Source: DATATB01 sp036268995
GTDB taxonomy: Bacteria > Planctomycetota > Planctomycetia > Pirellulales > PNKZ01
DNA: 64,000 nt
Reading direction: 5' to 3'
NCBI GenBank assembly: GCA_036268995.1
Contig: DATATB010000058.1
Span: 1-64,000 of the forward strand
The notes under the pieces were generated by a model. The model was not told the DNA's origin, did not search any database, and saw only the letters and a list, made by a program, of their open reading frames with translations. The position numbers and the translations under genes were made by a program. Positions 32,757-41,886 of this stretch are shown here, piece after piece (position 1 is the first letter of the stretch; each line of letters starts with the position of its first letter).

Positions 32757-34391
32757 ATGCTGCGTACGCCATTGATCGTGGCCCTTTCACTGCTGGCCAG
32801 CGCGCTGGCAACCATCAGCCCGGCCGCGGCCGATGCGCCGGCCCAGCGCCCGAACATCGTGGTCATGCTCGTCGACGACATGGGTTGGTCGGATATCGGC
32901 TGCTATGGCAGCGAGATCGCCACGCCGCGGCTCGATGCGCTGGCGGCCGACGGTCTGCGCTTTACCCAGTTCTATAACACGCCACGGTGCAGTCCCTCCC
33001 GGGCGGCGCTGCTCACGGGCCTTTACTCGCACCAGGCCGGCATGGGCTGGCTCGACAATAAGGTCGAGCCCAAGTCGAAAGGCTTTCACGGCCGCCTGTT
33101 GCCGCGCTGCGTGACGATCGCCGAGGTGTTGCGCGAGGCGGGCTACTTTACCGCCATGACCGGCAAGTGGCACTTGGGTCAACAGAACGGCACCCCGCCG
33201 TGGACGCGCGGCTTCGATCGGTCGCTCAACTCACGCTATGGCGAAGTCTATTTCCCCCATGAATCCGATCGGCCCGGCACGAAGTTCTTGTACTTGAACG
33301 GCCGCGAGTTGCCGAAGGACTCGCCCGAGATCGGTCGCGACTGGTACTCGACCGACTTGTTTGTCGACTGGGGACTGAAATTCATCGACGAAGCCCAGGC
33401 CGCGAAGAAGCCGTTTTTCTTGTACGTGGCCCAGGGAGCCGTACACTTTCCGCTGCGTGCACCGGCCGAGACGATCGCCCGGCACCGTGGTAAATACCTT
33501 CAGGGTTGGGACCTGCTGCGCGCGCAGCGGCACGCCCGGCAAATCGAAATGGGACTGGTCGACGCGGCCTGGCCGCTGGCGCCGCGACCTTCCGAATCGC
33601 CTGCCTGGAGCACGCGCACCGACGAGCAAAAAGATCGCTTCGACCAGATGATGGCGGTCTATGCGGCGATGGTCGAGCGCATCGATCGCAGCATGGGAAC
33701 GCTGGTCGACGGTTTGCAAGCCCGCGGCATGTTGGACAACACGCTGATCCTGTTTCTCAGCGACAACGGCGGCAACGCCGAAGGCGGGCCGCCCGGTGTT
33801 ACCCGCGGCACAGGTCCGATCGGCGGCCCCGACTCGTACGTGTGGCTGGGCATGAACTGGGCCACCGCCTGCAACACGCCGCTGCGTCGCTATAAGCACT
33901 TCACGCACGAAGGGGGCATCAGCTCGCCGCTGGTCGTGCATTGGCCGGCCGGCATTCCAGCCGAGCGGCGCGGCAAGCTCGAAAAGCAACCGGCCCACCT
34001 GATCGACATCATGGCCACGGCCGTCGACCTGGCCGGCGCGAAATATCCTACCGAGTTTGGCGGCAACCAGATTCTGCCCATGGAGGGCGTCACCCTGCGG
34101 CCGGCGCTGGCAGGCCAGGCACTCGCTCGCATTCAACCGATCTTTTGGGAGCACGAGGGCAACAAAGCGGTCCGCGACGGCCGCTGGAAGCTGGTGCAAA
34201 AGTGGCGCGAGCCGTGGGAGCTGTACGACATCGAAGCCGATCGGACTGAACAGAATAATTTGATCGCCGCTCAGCCCGAGATCGCCAAGCGTTTGGAGAC
34301 CGCCTGGAACGCGTGGGCCGCGCGAGCGTTCGTCGACGACTGGCCCGGGCCCGATCACACTGCTTGGGGCGCGGATCTCAAGCCGGACTAA
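32757..34391 (+). CDS. Arylsulfatase-type sulfatase
   Basis: A 544-residue exported sulfatase. The ATG at 32757 opens a signal peptide (LIVALSLLASALATISPAAA). Metal-binding D40-D41 in VMLVDDMGWSD and the maturation motif CSPSR (C78-R82) show a formylglycine-type sulfatase that must be matured by a formylglycine-generating system not in this window. TGKWHLG, LFLSDNGGNAEGG and a C-terminal RDGRWKLVQKWREPWELYD segment complete the family pattern. Planctomycetes use many such enzymes on sulfated polysaccharides, but the substrate here is not predictable. A GGT gene follows 86 bp downstream. Confidence 0.95.
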   Translation: MLRTPLIVALSLLASALATISPAAADAPAQRPNIVVMLVDDMGWSDIGCYGSEIATPRLDALAADGLRFTQFYNTPRCSPSRAALLTGLYSHQAGMGWLDNKVEPKSKGFHGRLLPRCVTIAEVLREAGYFTAMTGKWHLGQQNGTPPWTRGFDRSLNSRYGEVYFPHESDRPGTKFLYLNGRELPKDSPEIGRDWYSTDLFVDWGLKFIDEAQAAKKPFFLYVAQGAVHFPLRAPAETIARHRGKYLQGWDLLRAQRHARQIEMGLVDAAWPLAPRPSESPAWSTRTDEQKDRFDQMMAVYAAMVERIDRSMGTLVDGLQARGMLDNTLILFLSDNGGNAEGGPPGVTRGTGPIGGPDSYVWLGMNWATACNTPLRRYKHFTHEGGISSPLVVHWPAGIPAERRGKLEKQPAHLIDIMATAVDLAGAKYPTEFGGNQILPMEGVTLRPALAGQALARIQPIFWEHEGNKAVRDGRWKLVQKWREPWELYDIEADRTEQNNLIAAQPEIAKRLETAWNAWAARAFVDDWPGPDHTAWGADLKPD

Positions 34392-34399
34392 CTCCAAAG

Positions 34400-34460
34400 C
34401 GCAAAATCCTTTTCTTTCGTAGCGTGCTTCGCGTCCTTCTGTTCAAGTCTTCGTTTTTTT
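34400..34460. repeat. Half copy of the ACAGAGG/CTTCTGTTCAA repeat
   Basis: TTTCTTTCGTAGCGTGCTTC then GCGTCCTTCTGTTCAAGTCTT, matching the pyrimidine-rich right arm at 26058-26095 and the fragment at 790-860. It sits directly before the gamma-glutamyltransferase start. Confidence 0.65.
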
Positions 34461-34477
34461 GTTTTCGGAATACTCGC

Positions 34478-36115
34478 ATGCCGCAGCTTTCCTGGGGAGT
34501 CGTCGTTCTCGTGCTCGCCGCCACCTTTCTCCCAGCCGAAGTGAATGCCTACGACGATTGGCAAGCGTCGGGCACCGGCGGAGCGGTCGTGGCCGGCGGG
34601 CGTGATGCCACCGCAGCCGGCATCGGGCAACTGGCCAGCGGGGGCAATGCCGTCGACGCGGCCGTGGCCACGATCCTGGCTCTGAGCGTCACCGATTCAA
34701 AATCGTTTTGCTTCGGCGGCGAAGTGCCGATCATGGTGTACGACGCCAAGCGCGGCGTGGTCGAAGTGCTCTGCGGCCAGGGCGTCGCACCGCGGCTGGC
34801 CACGCGCGAGTATTTCGCCACGCACGGCGGCATTCCCGGCTCGGGCCTCACCCCGGCTGCCGTGCCCGCCGCGCTCGACGCCTGTCTCACTGCCCTCGAT
34901 CGCTACGGCTCGCGCACCTTTGCCGAAGTCGCCGCCCCCACGCTCAAGTTGCTCGATCAGCAGGCCGAGCCCTGGCATGCCGACCTGGCCGCCACCTTGC
35001 GACGGTTGATCAAGGCCGAAAGCGGCACGACCGACCGCCGGCGCGGCTTGCGGCTGGTGGCCGATTATTTTTATCGCGGCCCGATCGCCCAGGAAATCGA
35101 CGCCTTCTGCCGCGCCGCAGGCGGCCTGCTGCGCGCCAGCGACCTGGCCACGCACGTGACGCGCATCGAAGAGCCGATCACAGTCGATTATCGCGACCAC
35201 ACGGTCTGCAAATGCGGGCCGTGGACCCAAGGACCGTATGCCCTCGAAACGCTGCAACTGCTTCAGGGCTTCGATCTGGCCCGCTCGGGCCACAACACTC
35301 CGCAGACGATCCACCTGGTGGTCGAAGCCATGAAGCTGGCCCTGGCCGACCGCGACGTCTTCTACGGCGACCCGCTGTTTGTCGACGTGCCGCTGGCCGG
35401 CCTGCTCGCTCCGGACTATGCCAAGACGCGGCGCGAGCTGATCGATCGAGAGCGGGCATCGCTGACCCAGCGGCCCGGCGATCCGCGGCAGGGCCGTGCG
35501 CTGCTCGATGCGGCCCAAGTGCGGCGTGGGCTGGGCGGCCCCGCGCTCGATACCACGACGTGCCTCGTGGCCGACAAGGCCGGCAACGTGGTGGCCGCCA
35601 CGCCCAGCGGCTGGAGCGGCGTGCTCGCCGGCAGCACGGGCGTCTGGCTGGGGACGCGGCTGCAAAGCTTTAATACCTGGCCCGAGCATCCCAACTGCAT
35701 CGAGCCGGGCAAGCGCCCGCGCATCACGCTCACGCCGACGCTCGTGCTCAAAGCCGGCAAGCCGGTGCTGGCCATCAGCGTGGCCGGCGGCGACGGCCAG
35801 GATCAGGACACGTTGCAACTCCTCGTCAACCACATCGATTTCGGCCTCGACCCGGCCCGCTCGGTCACGGCCGATCGTTTCGGCACCAACCACCTGCTCG
35901 GTTCCTTCCGCCAAACCCCGCCGGAGCTTGGCAGCCTGCTCCTCTACGAATCGCTCGGGCCCGAAGTCGCCAGCGACCTATCCGCCCGCGGCCACCTGGT
36001 TCAAACCGTCACCCGACCCCTCTGGTCTCCCACTGCCCTTTCCATCGATCCCGCCACCGGCACTCTCCGCGCCGCCGGCGACCCCCGCACCGGCCGCCAC
36101 GCCGCGGCACGATAA
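34478..36115 (+). CDS. Exported gamma-glutamyltransferase family protein
   Basis: A 545-residue Ntn-hydrolase. ATG 34478 opens a signal peptide (SWGVVVLVLAATFLPAEVNA); longer frames overlap the sulfatase gene. Family features: ASGGNAVDAAVA, GSGLTPAAVPAALDA, and the processing site DTTTCLVADKAGNVVAATP, whose Thr would become the N-terminal nucleophile of the small subunit. The later GGDGQDQ motif resembles the YwrD-like branch, not the classical SPGG oxyanion motif, so the preferred substrate may not be glutathione. It follows the sulfatase on the same strand. Confidence 0.9.
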   Translation: MPQLSWGVVVLVLAATFLPAEVNAYDDWQASGTGGAVVAGGRDATAAGIGQLASGGNAVDAAVATILALSVTDSKSFCFGGEVPIMVYDAKRGVVEVLCGQGVAPRLATREYFATHGGIPGSGLTPAAVPAALDACLTALDRYGSRTFAEVAAPTLKLLDQQAEPWHADLAATLRRLIKAESGTTDRRRGLRLVADYFYRGPIAQEIDAFCRAAGGLLRASDLATHVTRIEEPITVDYRDHTVCKCGPWTQGPYALETLQLLQGFDLARSGHNTPQTIHLVVEAMKLALADRDVFYGDPLFVDVPLAGLLAPDYAKTRRELIDRERASLTQRPGDPRQGRALLDAAQVRRGLGGPALDTTTCLVADKAGNVVAATPSGWSGVLAGSTGVWLGTRLQSFNTWPEHPNCIEPGKRPRITLTPTLVLKAGKPVLAISVAGGDGQDQDTLQLLVNHIDFGLDPARSVTADRFGTNHLLGSFRQTPPELGSLLLYESLGPEVASDLSARGHLVQTVTRPLWSPTALSIDPATGTLRAAGDPRTGRHAAAR

Positions 36116-36135
36116 GTCATAACGGTAGAGCACTT

Positions 36136-36180
36136 CACGCCGCCGGGTGCCATGCCCGCGCCGCGTGGGCATGTGGATCA
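36136..36180. repeat. GCCGGGTGCCATGCCC repeat word
   Basis: CGCCGGGTGCCATGCCCGCG then CCGCGTGGGCATGTGGATCA. The same word occurs at 13296-13345 and as the palindrome at 36340-36379. It contains a short hairpin ATGCCC...GGGCAT. Confidence 0.65.
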
Positions 36181-36190
36181 CACTCGACCC

Positions 36191-36299
36191 CACCGTAGCC
36201 ATCCCGCTCCGTCGGGATGGAGGGCGCGACCGAGAATCGTCCGCAGCGCCAAGCCGAATTGCGCGCGGTCGGCTCGACGGAGCGAGCCGGCTACGGTGA
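36191..36299. repeat. CACCGTAG family element (copy 1)
   Basis: About 109 bp running from CACCGTAGCCATCCCGCTCC to GAGCCGGCTACGGTGA, with 10-bp terminal inverted repeats. Related copies are at 41751-41860 and 48771-48880; the ends are more conserved than the middle. Confidence 0.88.
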
Positions 36300-36339
36300 A
36301 ACGCTTGCACCTGGTCGATTCGGGTTGAGCAGAAACGAA

Positions 36340-36379
36340 GGCCGGGTGTCATGCCCACACTTCGTGAGCATGGCACCCG
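36340..36379. repeat. Palindromic copy of the GGGTGCCATGCCC word
   Basis: GGGTGTCATGCCCACACTTC then GTGAGCATGGCACCC forms an imperfect hairpin downstream of the convergent ends of the GGT gene and the DUF1501 gene, where it could serve as a bidirectional transcript end. Confidence 0.6.
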
Positions 36380-36403
36380 ATAGCGCGAAGTGAAGCGCCA
36401 ACA

Positions 36404-37900
36404 TCACGCCAGCAGCTCGCGGATCACATTGCCATGTACGTCGGTGAGCCGTCGGTCGATGCCGTTGTGGCGGAGGGTGAGGCGGGTGTGGTCGATGCCG
36501 AGCAGATGCAGCAGGGTGGCGTGGATGTCGTAGACTTGCGTGGGGTGCTTGCGGTCGAGCGGTTTGAAGCCCCAGGCGTCGCTGGGACCGTAGGTGGTGC
36601 CGCCGCGAATGCCGCCGCCGGCGAGCCAATTGGTAAATACAAACGGATTGTGGTCGCGGCCTTTGCCGCCTTGCGACGACGGCATGCGGCCGAACTCGGT
36701 GGTCCAGAGCACGATCGTGTCGTCCAGCATGCCGCGCTGCTTCAAGTCTCGAATCAACGCCGAAGCGCCCCGGGCCATGCCGCGCGCCAGCGGCCCGTGG
36801 TCGCGATGCACGTTTTCGTGCGAATCCCAGTTGCGGCGCGGAAAGCCGTTGTCGTTGCCCGACCAGATTTGCACGAACCGCACGCCGCGTTCCAGCAGCC
36901 GCCGGGCCGCCAGGCATTTGCGGCCAAACGTGTCGGTCTCTTCCAGCGGATTGATTTCCTTGTCGAAGGCCTGGCGGCCGTGATCGAGGCCGTAGAGCTT
37001 GAGAATATGCCGCGGCTCGCTGGCGATATCGAGCGCGTCGGGCATAGCCAATTGCATGCCCGCGGCCAGCTCGTAACTGCGAATGCGCGATTCCAGCCGC
37101 TCGTCGCCGGCCCGGGCCGCGGCATAGCGGCGATTCAAGTCGCCGAGCACGGCTCGGCCGTCGGAGTCGCTGGCCGCAGTCACGTAGCCGTGCTCGGGCG
37201 GAAACAGGTCGGCCACCGGATGCGGGCTGCCGGGATAAATCAGCGTGCCCGAGTGCTGCGACGGGAGGAACGCAGCGTCCCAGTTCTTCGGGCCGTTGGA
37301 GGCGAAGCCGCGATGATCGGGCAGCACGACGAACGTCGGCAAGTTGTCGTTCAGCGAGCCCAAGCCATAGCTGACCCAGCAGCCGGCGCCGGGAAAGCCG
37401 GGCATCTGGAAGCCCGTGGCCTGTATCAGCGTGGCCGAACTGTGTACGCCGGAGCGGCCGACCATGTTGTGGACGAATGCCATATCATCGACGCACGGTC
37501 CGAGATCGGCCACGACTTCGCTCAGCCATTTGCCGCTTTGGCCGTAAGGCCGGAAGTCCCAAATCGGCTTGAGCCACGGGCCCAGACCGTTTTGAAAAGC
37601 CTCGACCGGCTCGCCAAAGTCGGCCGGTTTGCCATGATTGCGGACCAGCTCCGGCTTGTAATCGAACAGATCGAGATGGCTCGCGCCGCCGGCCATGAAC
37701 AACTGCACGACGCGCTTGGCCTTGGCCGGATGATGCAGAACGCCGCTGCGCACATCGCTGCTGGCACGGGCATTTTCTTGCTGCAAGAGCGCGGCCAGCG
37801 CAATGCCGCCCAACCCGCCGCCGAATTGCCACAAAAATTTGCGGCGCGAAACGGAGCAGGGCAGGGGAGCGGGAAGCGTGCGGGGCAGCGGGGTGGGCAT
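36404..37900 (-). CDS. DUF1501 exported protein, last gene of a GntR-PSD1-DUF1501 cluster
   Basis: A 498-residue protein. A Tat-like start (SRRKFLWQFGGGLGGIALAA) precedes the DUF1501 core: RVVQLFMAGGASHLDLFDYK, CVDDMAFVHNMVGRSGVHSS, FVQIWSGNDNGFPRRNWDSH, IVLWTTEFGRMPSSQGGKG and GRDHNPFVFTNWLAGGG. It starts 10 bp after the PSD1 gene. Like the copy at 20741, it belongs to the alkaline-phosphatase/sulfatase superfamily with unknown substrate. Confidence 0.94.
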   Translation of the reverse strand: MPTPLPRTLPAPLPCSVSRRKFLWQFGGGLGGIALAALLQQENARASSDVRSGVLHHPAKAKRVVQLFMAGGASHLDLFDYKPELVRNHGKPADFGEPVEAFQNGLGPWLKPIWDFRPYGQSGKWLSEVVADLGPCVDDMAFVHNMVGRSGVHSSATLIQATGFQMPGFPGAGCWVSYGLGSLNDNLPTFVVLPDHRGFASNGPKNWDAAFLPSQHSGTLIYPGSPHPVADLFPPEHGYVTAASDSDGRAVLGDLNRRYAAARAGDERLESRIRSYELAAGMQLAMPDALDIASEPRHILKLYGLDHGRQAFDKEINPLEETDTFGRKCLAARRLLERGVRFVQIWSGNDNGFPRRNWDSHENVHRDHGPLARGMARGASALIRDLKQRGMLDDTIVLWTTEFGRMPSSQGGKGRDHNPFVFTNWLAGGGIRGGTTYGPSDAWGFKPLDRKHPTQVYDIHATLLHLLGIDHTRLTLRHNGIDRRLTDVHGNVIRELLA

Positions 37901-37910
37901 GGCCGATAGC

Positions 37911-40895
37911 TCAATCGATAAAGGTGAACTCGCTGAGATTGAAGATCAGCCGGCACGCGTTGGCCAGGCCGTGCTGGTTGGCGTACGCGGCCAGTTGCTC
38001 GCGCTCGGCCGCCGAAGCATGCCGGCCCAAAGCCAGCCGAAACGCCAGATCAAGCTGCTCGGGCAGTCCAGTTGCTTCGTGCTTCACGCGCTCGGCAAAA
38101 TGCCCGGCCATGGTCACCATGAACCGGTTGTTCAACAGGGCCAACGCTTGCAACGCGCTGGAACTCTGGTTCCGCTTGTCGACGCTCATGGATGGATCGG
38201 CACAATCCAGGGCACTCATCAGCGGCTCGCCCTGCGAGCGGACGATGAAGCGATAAATCGAACGCCGCTGCGTGCGGGCGTCATCGGGATCGGCCAGGTG
38301 ATATTGATAATGCGGCGAATGCTCCGGGTGCTCGACGACAAAATCCCGGAAGCCGGGACCGCCGGCCGCCAGATTCAGTTTGCCGGCCACCACGAGCACC
38401 GTGTCGCGGATGGCTTCGGCTTCCAGCTTGCGGCGATTCATGCGCCACAGGTTCTCGTTCTGAGCATCGCGTGCTGCCTGCGCCGACTCGCCTTGCGACG
38501 CTTGCCGATACACGGCGCTGGTGACCAGCAGCCGGTGCAGCCGCTTGAGCGACTGGCCACCGTCGCGAAACTCGACGGCCAGCCAATCGAGCAGCTCGGG
38601 ATGCGAAGGCTGCCGCCCCATGTGCCCAAAGTCGTTGGGCGAATCGACCAGCCCGCGGCCAAAGTGATACTGCCAGGCCCGATTGACGATCGACCGCCAG
38701 GTGAGCGGATGATCGGCCCGCGTGATCCAGCGGGCCAAAGCCGCGCGTCGCTCGCCCTCCGCAGCGCCGGACGAGAGCGCGAGGTCGGCGGCGACACCCG
38801 GAATGATCGGCAGCACGCCCGGCTGCACCACTGGCCCCGGCTGCCGCACGTCGCCGCGCCGCAGCAGGTGGATCTCGCGCGGACGGCCGCCGTCGGGCCC
38901 GGTGCCGTGAAAATTGCCTTTGCCGTGATGCACGGTGCCGGCATACACCACCGCCGGATTGGGCAGCGCGGCCAGCTCGCGCTGGCGGTCGGCCAGTTGC
39001 TTACGCACGCGGGTCCACTGCGTATAAGCATCGCTGCCGAGCGTTTCTTCCAGCAGGCGCTCACGCTCGCGCTCCAGCGCGGCTCGCTCATCGCCGGCCA
39101 GGACGCCGCGGCCGGGGTAGTCGTTGTCGACGAGGTTCGGCTTTTGCCAACGCGGCGGCGCATCGATCGAATCGGCCGCGCTGACCGCGCCTTTCAATGC
39201 CCAATTGACTCCGGTCGTGTCGAAGATTTCGACTTCGGCCAGGGCAAACATAAAATCGTTCAGCCGCGGAGCCAGCCGTGTGGCGGTGATGCGGACATAG
39301 CGCGCCGGCTTGTGCGAAGCCGGCAACGAAATGGGCTTTAGCGACGGATTGGCGACGTCGGCCCGTGTGAAATCGGCCACCCGCTCGACGCCGGCTGCGA
39401 AACGTGGATCGTCGCAGGCCTCGACCACGTAGCGCTGCGGAAAGCCGAAGCCGGCGCCGATGTGATTGAAGTTGTCGAAGCAGGGGTGCAGCACGACGCG
39501 GTCGATGGCCACCGGTTGGCCCAGGTCGATCTGCACCCATTTGATTTCGTCCGGCGATCGCGCAATGGCGCTGTGATAGCCGAACGCGGCACTGACCGGT
39601 TCACTGGCGGCGGGCCTCTTAAGCTGCTGCTCGATGGCCGCGAGCTTCGAACCGGCCTTGGCTTGGGCTTGGGTCAGCCAGCCCTGGGACTGCTGTTGCA
39701 AGGCGTCGCGTTGCGCGGCCAATTCGCTGCGGCGGCGGCCGACGGCCGGGTCGAAGTCATAGATTTTGTCAGCCCGATCGAGCGCAGCGAACACGGCTTG
39801 CAGCCCGTAGTAGGCTTCCTGCGAAATCGGATCGAACTTGTGGTTGTGGCAGCGGGCACACTGCACGGTCAGGCTGTTGAAGGTGTTGAACGTGTTGGCG
39901 ACCATGTCGTCGCGATCGAGCAATCGGGCAATCTTCCCATCGACCTTGGATTCCGGCACTTCCATATGCCCGATCAGATCCCAAGGGCCAGCCGCAATGA
40001 ACCCGAGCGCCTCAATGCCGTCGCGCGTGCCGGCATGCAAAACGTCGCCGGCCAATTGCTCCTGCACAAAGCGGGCGTACGGCTTGTCCTCATTCAGCGC
40101 CCGAATCACGTAGTCACGATACGGCCAGGCGTGCAGGCGAGGCTTGTCCTTGTCGTAACCGTGCGTGTCGGCATAGTGTACCACGTCGAGCCAATGCCGG
40201 GCCCAGCGCTCGCCGTAGCGGGGCGAGGCGAGTAGCCGATCCACCAGCCGCTCGTAAGCATCTGGCGCCGGGTCGTTGACGAAGGCATCGATGGCCGCCG
40301 GCTCGGGCGGCAGGCCCGTCAGATCGTACGCGAGCCGGCGAATGAGCGTCCGCCGGTCGGCCTCGGGGGCGGGAGCGAGTTGCTTGCGGCGCAACTGTGC
40401 GATGACGAACGCATCGACCGGCGTGCGCACCCAAGCCCGATCGGCCGCCGCCACCTCCGGCACCGGCGGCCGCACCAGCGGACGCAGCGACCACCACGTC
40501 TCGGTCGAGGTGGTGGCGGCCGCTTCCGGCCATTTGGCGCCTTGATCGATCCAGAGTTTTACTCGCCCGATCTCGGTGGCCGAGAGCCGCGGCCCTTCCG
40601 GCGGCATCTGCATTTGCGGGTCGCCGCCGGCGATGTAGGTCAGCAGCGGACTGTCGGCACTGCGGCCGGCAACGATCGCTTCGCCCAGGTCGCCGCCGGC
40701 CAACGCCGCTGCCCGCTGGTCGAGCCGAAATCCGCTGCGTTGTTTTTGGGGGCCGTGACATTGGTAGCAATGCCGGCTGAAGATCGGCTGAATCTCGCTG
40801 GCGAAATCAACCAGCTCCGCAGCGTTGGACGAGGACGCGCAGGCCAGCAGCAGGGCGGCCGCAGCGAATCGCCCGAAGCGAATGATGGATTTCAT
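37911..40895 (-). CDS. PSD1 and planctomycete cytochrome c protein with discoidin domain
   Basis: A 994-residue exported protein, about 200 longer than its paralogue at 22205. Order: signal (FAAAALLLACASSSNA), planctomycete cytochrome C domain with heme motif CYQCH (about residue 43), DUF1549 (DAFVIAQLRRKQLAPAPEAD, RWARHWLDVVHYADTHGYD, VQCARCHNHKFDPI), and a coiled linker (about 395-430). Then comes an F5/8 type C discoidin-like domain (about 440-570: WVQIDLGQPVAIDRVVLHPC, ARYVRITATRLAP, FALAEVEIFD), and finally DUF1553 (TWRSIVNRAWQYHFGRGLVD). The discoidin domain suggests carbohydrate binding. It lies 17 bp after the GntR gene and 10 bp before DUF1501. Confidence 0.95.
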   Translation of the reverse strand: MKSIIRFGRFAAAALLLACASSSNAAELVDFASEIQPIFSRHCYQCHGPQKQRSGFRLDQRAAALAGGDLGEAIVAGRSADSPLLTYIAGGDPQMQMPPEGPRLSATEIGRVKLWIDQGAKWPEAAATTSTETWWSLRPLVRPPVPEVAAADRAWVRTPVDAFVIAQLRRKQLAPAPEADRRTLIRRLAYDLTGLPPEPAAIDAFVNDPAPDAYERLVDRLLASPRYGERWARHWLDVVHYADTHGYDKDKPRLHAWPYRDYVIRALNEDKPYARFVQEQLAGDVLHAGTRDGIEALGFIAAGPWDLIGHMEVPESKVDGKIARLLDRDDMVANTFNTFNSLTVQCARCHNHKFDPISQEAYYGLQAVFAALDRADKIYDFDPAVGRRRSELAAQRDALQQQSQGWLTQAQAKAGSKLAAIEQQLKRPAASEPVSAAFGYHSAIARSPDEIKWVQIDLGQPVAIDRVVLHPCFDNFNHIGAGFGFPQRYVVEACDDPRFAAGVERVADFTRADVANPSLKPISLPASHKPARYVRITATRLAPRLNDFMFALAEVEIFDTTGVNWALKGAVSAADSIDAPPRWQKPNLVDNDYPGRGVLAGDERAALERERERLLEETLGSDAYTQWTRVRKQLADRQRELAALPNPAVVYAGTVHHGKGNFHGTGPDGGRPREIHLLRRGDVRQPGPVVQPGVLPIIPGVAADLALSSGAAEGERRAALARWITRADHPLTWRSIVNRAWQYHFGRGLVDSPNDFGHMGRQPSHPELLDWLAVEFRDGGQSLKRLHRLLVTSAVYRQASQGESAQAARDAQNENLWRMNRRKLEAEAIRDTVLVVAGKLNLAAGGPGFRDFVVEHPEHSPHYQYHLADPDDARTQRRSIYRFIVRSQGEPLMSALDCADPSMSVDKRNQSSSALQALALLNNRFMVTMAGHFAERVKHEATGLPEQLDLAFRLALGRHASAAEREQLAAYANQHGLANACRLIFNLSEFTFID

Positions 40896-40912
40896 CGCAG
40901 CGCACCTATGCG

Positions 40913-41626
40913 TTATGCCCGACGGCGTGATCCCGAAGCAGAGCCGAAGAATCGGGCCAGATCGTTGGCCGATGCCTGGACGTGAATCAGCATCGCATCA
41001 TGAGCCGCGGGCCCCTGCCGCCGCTCGACGGCGTCGAGGATGGCCGCGTGATGTTCCAGGGCGCGAGCGACTCCGGTCGAGGCGAGCGTGGCCTGGCGGC
41101 TGGCACGGCCGAGTTCGCCCAACGACTCGAGCACGACCTCCAGGATCCGGTTGCCGGCCGCTTGAGCCAGGATGCGGTGGAACTCCAGATCGGCTTCGAT
41201 GGCTTGCGACGTTTCGACGGCGGCGGCCAGCCGCTGCTGGGCGGCGTCGAGCGCGCGGCGATGCTTGGCCGTGGCGCGCTCGGCGGCCAGACGTGCCATT
41301 TGCGGCTCAATCGTGACGCGCGCTTCGGCCAATTGCCGCAAGCGCTCATCGGCCTCGGGCAGTAGCAGTTCGAGGGCACCGCTGACCGGCGCATACGGCC
41401 GATCGACAAAGCGAATGCCCACCCCGTGCCGCACTTCGAGCACGCCTTGCAGCTCGAGCCGCTTGGTGGCTTCGCGAATGACGGTGCGGCTCACGTTCAA
41501 CTGTTCGGCCAGTTGCCGTTCGGGCGGCAGCCAGCCGTCGTTGGCGGCCAAGGCGCGCTCGGACATGGCGCTCAATCGGCTGCAAACTTGTTCCACGAGC
41601 GACGGTTGGGCGGCAACGCGTGTCAT
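40913..41626 (-). CDS. FadR/GntR-family regulator with FCD domain
   Basis: A 237-residue regulator. The winged helix at residues about 5-75 contains LPPERQLAEQLNVSRTVIRE and KRLELQGVLEVRHGVGIRFV. The all-helical FCD effector domain (about 90-225) keeps metal-binding residues in ADLEFHRILAQAAGN and EHHAAILDAV. FCD regulators respond to organic acids or sugar acids and usually bind TGGTnnnACCA-type palindromes; two such sites lie 38-70 bp upstream of this start. It heads an apparent operon with the PSD1 and DUF1501 genes, so it probably controls them and itself. Confidence 0.93.
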   Translation of the reverse strand: MTRVAAQPSLVEQVCSRLSAMSERALAANDGWLPPERQLAEQLNVSRTVIREATKRLELQGVLEVRHGVGIRFVDRPYAPVSGALELLLPEADERLRQLAEARVTIEPQMARLAAERATAKHRRALDAAQQRLAAAVETSQAIEADLEFHRILAQAAGNRILEVVLESLGELGRASRQATLASTGVARALEHHAAILDAVERRQGPAAHDAMLIHVQASANDLARFFGSASGSRRRA

Positions 41627-41664
41627 AGGATCGAAACGATGAGGCGGGAACGAAGGCGGGGCAG

Positions 41665-41695
41665 AGGTATGACCACTTGATAGATGGTATAACCA
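41665..41695. promoter_or_regulatory. Paired GntR/FadR-type operator candidates
   Basis: TGGTATAACCA (41685-41695) and AGGTATGACCA (41665-41675) have their centres exactly 20 bp apart, two helical turns, upstream of the GntR start at 41626. Both fit the TGGTnnnACCA form recognised by FadR-subfamily GntR proteins (the second with one change). Autoregulation is inferred. Confidence 0.6.
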
Positions 41696-41750
41696 AGGCT
41701 GGCCGTGCGGTCAAACTTTAATTTTGCCATCGGAGCATCGTGGCGATTCC

Positions 41751-41860
41751 CACCGTAGTCATCCCGCTCCGCCGGGATGAAGGGATATCACGGTCGACCA
41801 TCCCAGCGCCAAGTCGAGTTGCGGGGGCTTCGGCTCGGCGGAGCGAGCCGGCTACGGTGA
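41751..41860. repeat. CACCGTAG family element (copy 2)
   Basis: A 110-bp copy running from CACCGTAGTCATCCCGCTCC to GCGAGCCGGCTACGGTGA, between the GntR promoter region and the convergently placed methyltransferase end. The terminal inverted repeat has one mismatch. Confidence 0.88.
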
Positions 41861-41886
41861 CGCGCCTGGATGTCCGGGCCGACTAA

